Assembly: GCA_934589665.1 (NCBI GenBank)
Contig: CAKTOJ010000067.1
Coordinates: forward strand, 1 to 9,158
DNA length: 9,158 bases
Direction of reading: 5' to 3'
Source of the DNA: an uncultured Oscillospiraceae bacterium
GTDB taxonomy: Bacteria; Bacillota; Clostridia; Oscillospirales; Oscillospiraceae
The position numbers were made by a program, and so were the translations under genes. The notes under the pieces were generated by a model, which worked only from the letters and a program-made list of their open reading frames with translations, was not told where the DNA came from and searched no databases. This document shows, piece after piece, positions 1-4,695 of this stretch (within the stretch, counting starts at the first letter, position 1; each line of letters opens with the position of its first letter).

Positions 1-360
1 TTCTACCGCGGGCTGGCGATCGGGAACGCGCCGCGGCAGTGCCATAACTGCGGGAAGTATTTTCTGCTGACCGCCGGTTACAACACCTGCTATTGCAGCA
101 ATATTGCACCCGGTGAGACGGAGCGGACCTGCAGGAAAGTGGGAGCGCACCGCAAGGAAGCACAGGGCAAGGCGAACCGCAGTCCGGCCCGTGTGGAGTA
201 TGACCGCACCTACAATCGGCTGAAACAGAGGAAGGTCCGCGGGAAGATCGGCGTGGACGAGTGGAACGCCGCCGTTGCGCAAGCGATGCAGGTGCTGGAA
301 CAGGCCGGGCGCGGAGAGCTTACGGACGATGAGATGAAGGAACGGTTTCGGAAGTTTTGA
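1..360 (+). CDS. 3' end of DUF6076-like protein with a Cys cluster (partial)
   Basis: The frame is open from the first base, so only the C-terminal 119 residues are present and the true start lies upstream; the ATG at 139 is internal. The fragment opens with FYRGLAIGNAPRQCHNCGKY, and cysteines at fragment residues 14, 17, 30, 32 and 44 form a CxxC...CxC...C arrangement that probably binds a metal. It is followed by a basic stretch (GAHRKEAQGKANRSPAR) and a helical, charged tail ending MKERFRKF. The cysteine-rich patch followed by a basic helical tail matches my memory of DUF6076 proteins of gut Clostridia, whose function is unknown. The DNA is GC-rich, unlike the receiver gene that follows. 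A strong terminator begins 5 bases after the stop, so this gene is transcriptionally separate from what follows. That it is coding is very likely; the family name is moderately sure. Confidence 0.7.
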   Translation, partial: FYRGLAIGNAPRQCHNCGKYFLLTAGYNTCYCSNIAPGETERTCRKVGAHRKEAQGKANRSPARVEYDRTYNRLKQRKVRGKIGVDEWNAAVAQAMQVLEQAGRGELTDDEMKERFRKF

Positions 361-364
361 ATTG

Positions 365-410
365 AAAAAGGGAGCTGTGTCTCTAATCGAGACGCAGCTC
401 CCTTCTTATT
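365..410 (+). terminator. Intrinsic terminator after the DUF6076-like gene
   Basis: A 16-bp stem pairs 368-383 with 389-404 around a 5-base loop (TAATC). It has one G-U wobble and is followed by TTCTTATT. On the opposite strand the stem is followed by CTTTTTCAAT, so it could also work in reverse, although no minus-strand gene reaches it. Confidence 0.85.
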
Positions 411-565
411 GACTTCAGCAGCGCAGAATACAAGTAATATTTAAGGGGATATTTCTTTGAAGCAACACGTGGAAGGCCCCTGAAATCAGGAGCTTTGAAG
501 GAATTCTTGCTGAGGATGCTCTCGGGTTGCTATGTTAAGAATACGTTAAAATACATCAAGAATAG

Positions 566-594
566 TTGAAAAATAAAAAGAATAAGGATATTTT
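566..594 (+). promoter_or_regulatory. Likely sigma-A promoter for the receiver gene
   Basis: TTGAAA at 566-571 and TATTTT at 589-594 are separated by 17 bases, in an AT-rich stretch 52 bases upstream of the receiver start codon. The -35 matches the consensus at five of six positions and the -10 at four of six. The rest of the gap after the upstream terminator (411-565) shows only a short CCTGA/TCAGG hairpin near 480 and no gene. Confidence 0.5.
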
Positions 595-627
595 AGACAA
601 TGTTGGTGTGTAAAATCAAAAAAAGTT

Positions 628-636
628 AGGAGGAGG
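628..636 (+). promoter_or_regulatory. Strong ribosome binding site (AGGAGGAGG)
   Basis: AGGAGGAGG lies 9 bases upstream of the ATG at 646. It is the strongest Shine-Dalgarno sequence in the window and fixes the start of the receiver gene. Confidence 0.85.
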
Positions 637-645
637 CGGACAAAA

Positions 646-1035
646 ATGCCGCATCAGAAGAAGATTTTACTCTCGGACGATAATGAGGAATTCCGTACAC
701 TTCTGCAAGAGTTCCTGCATGAACATGGTGACTTTCATGTAGTTCATGTCAAAAAAGGACACGAAATCATTGATGCCGTTCACCGACACCAACCGCATCT
801 CCTGGTATTGGATTTTATGCTGTCACACAAAAGCGGACTCCATGTCTTGCGAAAGCTTCGGGAGAATGGGTGCAATCTTTCAACTATTCTCATGACGACA
901 GTGCCATCGGATAAGGTTGTGGAAGAAGCGAAGGAGCTTGACGTGGAATATGTGTTTCCGAAACCGTTTTCCATGCATGCAATGACCGAACGAATTCGCA
1001 CCATTTTACACAACAGCCCCACGGCCAAACACTAA
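646..1035 (+). CDS. Stand-alone response-regulator receiver domain, Spo0A-like
   Basis: This 129-residue protein is a single CheY-fold receiver domain. Visible active-site residues are the acidic pair D11-D12 (ILLSDDNEEF), the phospho-acceptor D56 in LLVLDFML, the switch threonine T84 in ILMTT, and K106 in the FPKPF motif. The set is complete, so phosphorylation by a histidine kinase or phosphorelay is expected. The style (DDNEEF, LHVLRKLRENG, KPFSMHAMTERIRTIL) resembles the N-terminal half of Spo0A, but the protein ends right after the receiver fold. No Spo0A C-terminal DNA-binding domain follows in any frame I checked. It may act by protein-protein interaction, like CheY or Spo0F, or as a phosphate sink. 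It has its own promoter and a terminator downstream, so it is monocistronic. No partner kinase is in the window. Coding status and fold are near certain; the Spo0A likeness is by motif reading only. Confidence 0.93.
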   Translation: MPHQKKILLSDDNEEFRTLLQEFLHEHGDFHVVHVKKGHEIIDAVHRHQPHLLVLDFMLSHKSGLHVLRKLRENGCNLSTILMTTVPSDKVVEEAKELDVEYVFPKPFSMHAMTERIRTILHNSPTAKH

Positions 1036-1177
1036 TTAGCCTATGTGTTGCAGTAGCTGCATCATCGGATATAACAATGCGGTTATCACAAACCGGAAAA
1101 GATTCGCTTCGGCTTGCCGGCCAAATTGTTACGACGGATAGCCGCTATTAAGATTCAGTGAAAGCAGAAAAATAATG

Positions 1178-1224
1178 AAAGCAGGTCTGCGCGATCATTT
1201 ATGATCGCGCAGACCTGCTTTTTT
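1178..1224 (+). terminator. Intrinsic terminator with perfect 21-bp arms
   Basis: Positions 1178-1198 are the exact reverse complement of 1201-1221, with only TT between them, and the T-run ends at 1224. It lies 143 bases after the receiver stop. The intervening 1036-1177 shows no supported gene, only short hairpins such as TGCAG/CTGCA and CGGTT/AACCG. The hairpin occupies the DNA just upstream of the recombinase promoter, so it separates the receiver transcript from the recombinase. Confidence 0.9.
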
Positions 1225-1252
1225 GATATGAATTGTGTTCTTGCGTGGCTCG

Positions 1253-1280
1253 TTACTACAACAGCACTCCATACTATAAT
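1253..1280 (+). promoter_or_regulatory. Possible promoter for the serine recombinase
   Basis: A perfect TATAAT at 1275-1280 lies 31 bases before the recombinase ATG at 1312. The best upstream -35 candidate is weak (TTACTA at 1253-1258 with a 16-base spacer), and there is no TGn extension. The position, just after a strong terminator, supports it; the poor -35 suggests low or activator-dependent expression. Confidence 0.45.
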
Positions 1281-1304
1281 CGAAATACCCCACATAGAGA
1301 AGAA

Positions 1305-1310
1305 AGAAGG
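1305..1310 (+). promoter_or_regulatory. Ribosome binding site AGAAGG that bears on the recombinase start
   Basis: AGAAGG ends only 1 base before the ATG at 1312 but 7 bases before an in-frame TTG at 1318. Starting at the TTG gives the N-terminus (M)GTTYAYIRVSTKEQ, which matches the usual MGxxYAYIRVST opening of this family. The TTG may therefore be the real start. Confidence 0.5.
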
Positions 1311-1311
1311 T

Positions 1312-1908
1312 ATGGAATTGGGAACGACATATGCATACATACGGGTGTCTACCAAGGAACAACATGAGGATCGGCAAAAAATTGCCATGTTGAAGTATGG
1401 GGTTTCGCCGGAACGAATCATTTTGGATCGGCAGTCCGGAAAAGACTTCGACCGCCCGGGCTATCGCGCCCTGGTGGAACGACTTCAACCGGAGGATACT
1501 CTGGTGATTAAGAGTATTGACCGGCTGGGGCGCAATTACAGCGATATTCTGGAGCAGTGGAGGATCATCACAAAGGAAAAACAGGCGGCCGTCGTTGTGC
1601 TGGATATGCCGCTTTTATGCAGCAGGAACGACAGAAATGATCTCACCGACACGCTGATTGCTGATATTGTACTTCAGCTTCTGAGTTATGTGGCAGAGAC
1701 TGAGAGAACCTTTATCCGTCAGCGGCAGGCCGAAGGCATTGCCGCAGCCCGAGCGCGAGGGCAGCACTTCGGCAGACCAAAAATGCAGCGCCCGGCAGAG
1801 TTCGAGGCATTGAAAGTCCGCTATGAAGAGGGTGATATTTCTGCAAGAAAAGCGGCGAAGATACTGGGAATTTCCCACGCATCTTTTTTGAAATGGATCA
1901 AAAATTAG
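1312..1908 (+). CDS. Small serine recombinase (Tn3 resolvase/DNA invertase class)
   Basis: This protein of about 198 residues carries the resolvase catalytic domain: YAYIRVSTKEQ with R11 and nucleophile S13, then IKSIDRLGRNYSD with D70, R71 and R74 matching the D-R-x-x-R active-site motif. A long connecting helix and GRPKMQRP linker follow. A C-terminal helix-turn-helix occupies residues 176-198 (KAAKILGISHASFLKWIKN). The size is normal for small resolvases/invertases, which cut and rejoin DNA at paired sites through a phosphoserine link; it is not a large phage-type integrase. The open frame extends back to 1201, but that start lies inside the upstream terminator hairpin and codes for unrelated residues, so ATG 1312 or TTG 1318 is preferred. 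No transposase accompanies it. Three GTACACC-core repeats lie just downstream and are candidate target sites (inference). It could alternatively be a leftover of a mobile element. Confidence 0.93.
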   Translation: MELGTTYAYIRVSTKEQHEDRQKIAMLKYGVSPERIILDRQSGKDFDRPGYRALVERLQPEDTLVIKSIDRLGRNYSDILEQWRIITKEKQAAVVVLDMPLLCSRNDRNDLTDTLIADIVLQLLSYVAETERTFIRQRQAEGIAAARARGQHFGRPKMQRPAEFEALKVRYEEGDISARKAAKILGISHASFLKWIKN

Positions 1909-1936
1909 TGACCGCTCTAAAAGGACGGAGGAAAAA

Positions 1937-1952
1937 GTACACCATGTTCACC
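1937..1952 (+). repeat. GTACACC-core element, copy 1 (direct)
   Basis: GTACACCATGTTCACC matches copy 2 at 13 of 16 positions. Like the other two copies it is preceded by a purine-rich decamer (GGAGGAAAAA). It overlaps the start codon of the possible small ORF at 1944. Confidence 0.5.
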
Positions 1953-2036
1953 GCAAAAAGGGAAATATTGTATGCCTTGGAAAGCGATGTACACCTTGGT
2001 TACCAAAATGGGGTTGCATTTCATTTGCAACGATGA
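1944..2036 (+). CDS. Possible 30-residue small ORF after the recombinase
   Basis: ATG at 1944 opens a 30-codon frame that begins MFTAKREILYALESDVHLGY and ends AFHLQR before TGA. GGAGG at 1927-1931 lies 12 bases upstream, a slightly long but usable spacing. The terminator at 2053-2090 follows at once. I do not recognise the peptide. It has no clear membrane segment or Cys motif. It could be a real small protein, a leader peptide read with the recombinase transcript, or a chance frame in a regulatory region that also carries two copies of the repeat element. Confidence 0.3.
   Translation: MFTAKREILYALESDVHLGYQNGVAFHLQR
1989..2004 (+). repeat. GTACACC-core element, copy 2 (direct)
   Basis: GTACACCTTGGTTACC is in direct orientation 52 bases after copy 1. 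It contains the dyad TTGGT-T-ACCAA at 1996-2006. Copies 1 and 2 also share a looser ACC..AAAA.GGG extension on the right. Confidence 0.5.
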
Positions 2037-2052
2037 TATGATGAAAAATAAG

Positions 2053-2090
2053 AAAAGCCGCTGAATTTTGTGGCATTCAGTCGGCTTTTT
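2053..2090 (+). terminator. Intrinsic terminator between recombinase and helicase
   Basis: AAAAGCCG-CTGAAT at 2053-2066 pairs with ATTCAG-T-CGGCTTTT, ending at about 2089, with one bulged base and loop TTTGTGGC. TTTTT ends at 2090. The left side is A-rich, so it could also terminate in reverse. It ends the recombinase transcript before the helicase promoter. Confidence 0.85.
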
Positions 2091-2105
2091 CAATTTGTCT
2101 GTTAT

Positions 2106-2121
2106 GGATACAAAGGTGTAC
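2106..2121 (-). repeat. GTACACC-core element, copy 3 (inverted)
   Basis: Read on the minus strand this is GTACACCTTTGTATCC, matching copy 2 at 13 of 16 positions, or 14 of 17 with the next base. It contains the dyad AAAGGT-GT-ACCTTT at 2112-2125, with a 2-bp centre. It sits just upstream of the likely -35 of the helicase promoter. Confidence 0.5.
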
Positions 2122-2126
2122 CTTTC

Positions 2127-2155
2127 TTTACAGAAATACGCCGGATACCCATAAC
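2127..2155 (+). promoter_or_regulatory. Likely promoter of the helicase-glycan operon
   Basis: TTTACA at 2127-2132 (five of six matches to the -35) and CATAAC at 2150-2155 (four of six matches to the -10) have an exact 17-base spacer. Transcription would begin near 2162, leaving a leader of about 29 bases before ATG 2191. The -10 is part of CCATAAC (2149-2155), the inverted partner of GTTATGG at 2101-2107, so the promoter sits in a 55-bp region of dyad symmetry. Confidence 0.4.
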
Positions 2156-2170
2156 GACTGAAAATGTTAG

Positions 2171-2179
2171 AAGGGGTGA
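2171..2179 (+). promoter_or_regulatory. Ribosome binding site that decides the helicase start
   Basis: AAGGGGTGA resembles the anti-Shine-Dalgarno complement AAGGAGGTGA with one base missing. It lies 11 bases before ATG 2191. The upstream in-frame ATG at 2164 has no ribosome binding site before it, so 2191 is preferred. Confidence 0.6.
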
Positions 2180-2190
2180 AATCGAGCGCA

Positions 2191-4677
2191 ATGGAATTGT
2201 TTGCCCATAACCAAGCGGCGTATGAGGCGGCAGAGGCCATGCTGGCAAAGACCGGCAAGGCGGCTGTGATCCACCCCACCGGAACGGGCAAGTCCTTTAT
2301 CGCTTTCCGACTCTGCGAGGCACACCCAGACAAGACGGTGTGCTGGCTTTCCCCCTCTGCGTACATTTTTCAAACACAAAAAGAGAATCTGGAAGCGACA
2401 GGGGCAGATATTCCACAGAATATTTGCTTTTTTACCTATGCCCGGCTGATGAATTTGACGGAGACGGAGCTTCTTGACATACGGCCGGATTACATCATTT
2501 TAGACGAGTTCCACCGCTGCGGCGCGCAGATGTGGGGAGCAGGGGTACAGCGGCTGCTGGAATGCTTTCCACAGATTCCGGTGCTTGGACTGTCTGCCAC
2601 CAGCATCCGGTATCTGGATAACCAACGGGATATGGCCGCGGAACTGTTTGACGGAAACGTGGCCTCGGAACTTTCTCTTGGCGAAGCCATCGTTCAGGGG
2701 ATTCTTCGTGCGCCGCGGTATGTTCTGTCGGTGTACTCCTATCAAAAAAATCTGCTGACCTATGAGCACCGCGTGATGCACGCGAAGAACGCCGCGGTGC
2801 GCGAAAAAGCGAAGCGGCAGCTGGAGGCTCTGCGCAGGGCTTTGCAGCAAGCGGACGGCCTCAGCGACGTGTTTGCACGGCATATGCACCAGCGGGAAGG
2901 AAAGTACATCGTTTTCTGCTCAAGCGTAGAACATATGCGCGCGATGCAGGAAAAAGTGCCGGAGTGGTTTTCTCGGGTGGATTCTGCGCCTCACGTTTAT
3001 TCTGCCTACTCAGATGATCCGGAAACCAGCGAAGCGTTTGCTCAGTTCAAACAGGATGAGAGCCATCACCTGAAGCTGTTGTTTTGCATCGATATGCTCA
3101 ATGAGGGCGTTCATGTGGAGAATATCAGCGGTGTAATTTTACTGCGGCCGACCGTGTCTCCCATCATATACAAACAGCAGATCGGTCGTGCTTTAGCGGC
3201 AAATCAGAAAGACGATGCGGTGATATTCGACATCGTAATGAACATTGAAAATCTGTACAGCATTGGCGCCTTAGAGGAAGAGATGCGACTGGCCATGACC
3301 TATTACCGCGCACAGGGCAAGGAAGACCTGATACGGCAGTCCCAATTCCGCGTGATTGATGAGGTTAGGGACTGCAGAGAGCTGTTTACGGCTTTGAATG
3401 ATACCTTGACTGCCTCATGGGAGCTCATGTATCAAAAAGCCGAAGCTTATTATGCGCTTCGCGGAAATTTGAATGTTTCCAAAGGCTACCGGACAGCGGA
3501 GGGATATCCTCTTGGGCAATGGCTTCAGACCCAGCGAAGGATTCGAGCGGGTACGGCCTACGGTACGTTAAACTCAGAACGGATTGCCAAGCTGGATGCT
3601 ATCGGCATGGCTTGGGACAGTCGCAGGGACATTGCGTGGGAGAGTAATTACCGCGCCGCGCAGCAGTATTTCCGGCACCATGGAGATTTGAAGGTGCCGA
3701 CACAATACAAAACGCCAGACGGAATAGGTCTTGGCAGTTGGATCTCCAATCTTCGGACATACCGAAAGAATCAGATGCAGCGGCACTACCTTACGCCGGA
3801 ACGCATAGTTGCTTTAGACGCCATCGGTATGATCTGGGACGTTCCGGATTATCTGTGGCAGCAATACTATGGGGCGTGTCTTTCCTACTTTCAGGAACAT
3901 GGCGATCTGAATGTTCCGCTGTCCTATACCGCGGAACAGGGAATTCGCTTAGGCGCGTGGGTGCAGCAGATGCGAAGCGCGTGCCGAAATGGCAGGAAGA
4001 ACGCTCCATTGTCTCACGAACAGATGCAGGCGCTGGAGGCCATCGGTATGACTTGGCAGCGAAGGACCGACGTCCAATGGGAACGTGGGTATGCTGCGGC
4101 GCTTACATACTACAAGACCTTTGGAAATCTAAATATCCCGGCAACGTATCAAACGCAGGACGGCTTTCGACTGGGCCGGTGGATTTGCCGCCAGAGGGAG
4201 CGCCAGAATATGCCGGCTGCCCAGCAGGAGAAGCTGGATCGCCTTGGCATGATCTGGAAGAAGGAAGATCCCTGGGAAAAGCGGTTCACGCTGTCCGAGA
4301 GCTACTATCAGCAGCATGGGAATCTAAATATTCCGGCTGGATATGTAGAGCAGGGGATTTGGCTCGGCAAATGGATCGATGAACAGCGGCAGATCTATCT
4401 GGGCAGACGTCAGGGCAAGTCGCTGACGGATGGGCAGATCCGAGCGCTGGAACGGATCGGGATGCAATGGAACGGCAAGCAGGAGCGCGTTTGGCAGGAA
4501 CAATACGAGCAGGCTTTGCAGTATTTTAGGAATCATGGTTCGCTGTCTGTCCCGCCCAATTATATTGCTCCGAACGGGAAACGGCTGGACATATGGATTA
4601 CAAAGCAGCAAAGCGCGAAGAAAAACGGAAAGCTCTCTCCGGAGCAAACGCGGCAGCTGGAGCAAATCGGATTGTAA
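2191..4677 (+). CDS. DEAD/DEAH-like SF2 helicase with six C-terminal HA repeats
   Basis: This 828-residue protein (from ATG 2191) is a superfamily 2 NTP-dependent nucleic-acid motor. Residues 29-35 are the Walker A motif PTGTGKS. WLSPS is motif Ia. LDEFHRCG with D105-E106-F107-H108 is motif II. LSATS near 135 is motif III. The second RecA lobe has KYIVFCSS, CIDMLNEGVHVENISGVILL (motif V) and QQIGRALAAN with R333 (motif VI). From W410 to the end there are six tandem Helicase-Associated (HA, PF03457-type) repeats, each W...Y..A..Y....GNLNVP..Y....G..LG.W...R...LD.IGM.W. The helicase core is intact and probably ATP-active. Related proteins are common in gut Clostridia, but I know of no settled role; the HA repeats are thought to bind nucleic acid. 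It has its own likely promoter and lies 18 bp ahead of the glycan genes with no terminator between, so co-transcription is expected. A defence, recombination or regulatory role is open. There is no partner nuclease or methylase in the window. Confidence 0.93.
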   Translation: MELFAHNQAAYEAAEAMLAKTGKAAVIHPTGTGKSFIAFRLCEAHPDKTVCWLSPSAYIFQTQKENLEATGADIPQNICFFTYARLMNLTETELLDIRPDYIILDEFHRCGAQMWGAGVQRLLECFPQIPVLGLSATSIRYLDNQRDMAAELFDGNVASELSLGEAIVQGILRAPRYVLSVYSYQKNLLTYEHRVMHAKNAAVREKAKRQLEALRRALQQADGLSDVFARHMHQREGKYIVFCSSVEHMRAMQEKVPEWFSRVDSAPHVYSAYSDDPETSEAFAQFKQDESHHLKLLFCIDMLNEGVHVENISGVILLRPTVSPIIYKQQIGRALAANQKDDAVIFDIVMNIENLYSIGALEEEMRLAMTYYRAQGKEDLIRQSQFRVIDEVRDCRELFTALNDTLTASWELMYQKAEAYYALRGNLNVSKGYRTAEGYPLGQWLQTQRRIRAGTAYGTLNSERIAKLDAIGMAWDSRRDIAWESNYRAAQQYFRHHGDLKVPTQYKTPDGIGLGSWISNLRTYRKNQMQRHYLTPERIVALDAIGMIWDVPDYLWQQYYGACLSYFQEHGDLNVPLSYTAEQGIRLGAWVQQMRSACRNGRKNAPLSHEQMQALEAIGMTWQRRTDVQWERGYAAALTYYKTFGNLNIPATYQTQDGFRLGRWICRQRERQNMPAAQQEKLDRLGMIWKKEDPWEKRFTLSESYYQQHGNLNIPAGYVEQGIWLGKWIDEQRQIYLGRRQGKSLTDGQIRALERIGMQWNGKQERVWQEQYEQALQYFRNHGSLSVPPNYIAPNGKRLDIWITKQQSAKKNGKLSPEQTRQLEQIGL
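3418..4674 (+). repeat. Six tandem HA-domain coding repeats in the helicase gene
   Basis: Repeats start at the conserved Trp codons at 3418, 3637, 3856, 4078, 4273 and 4492. Unit lengths are 73, 73, 74, 65, 73 and 61 codons. Repeat 4 is shorter in the basic linker before its last helix. Repeat 6 stops at LEQIGL, lacking the closing Met-x-Trp. DNA identity persists in short blocks such as GCCATCGGTATG at the ends of repeats 2 and 3. The copies are otherwise well diverged, so this is an old protein-level duplication rather than a fresh DNA repeat. Confidence 0.85.
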
Positions 4678-4695
4678 AAGGATGGCTTCCTACTC

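Noticed and set aside
1..12. TTCTACCGCGGG is shared with the dehydratase gene near 5062, considered as a mobile-element or attachment repeat
   Set aside because: The match is only 12 bases, both copies encode Phe-Tyr-Arg-Gly within unrelated proteins, and nothing else flanks them in common.
411..565. The gap before the receiver promoter, considered for a riboswitch or small RNA
   Set aside because: Only a short CCTGA/TCAGG hairpin is visible; no known aptamer core or terminator precedes the promoter.
1077..1151. A 24-codon frame after the receiver gene (starting MRLSQTGKD), considered as a lost C-terminal output domain
   Set aside because: It has no ribosome binding site and does not read like the Spo0A DNA-binding domain in any frame, so there is no evidence for a frameshifted output domain.
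1917..2366. A 149-codon minus-strand frame over the recombinase-helicase gap
   Set aside because: It crosses the terminator, promoter and Walker A coding region, has no clear RBS, and shows no domain.
3738..4382. A 214-codon + strand frame inside the helicase gene
   Set aside because: It is out of frame with the HA repeats, and its peptide has no repeat periodicity or known motif; it is a by-product of repetitive coding DNA.
3418..4674. Regular spacing of about 219 bases, considered as a CRISPR-like or minisatellite array
   Set aside because: The period is a protein domain repeat in one frame with diverged DNA; there are no short identical repeats with unique spacers.
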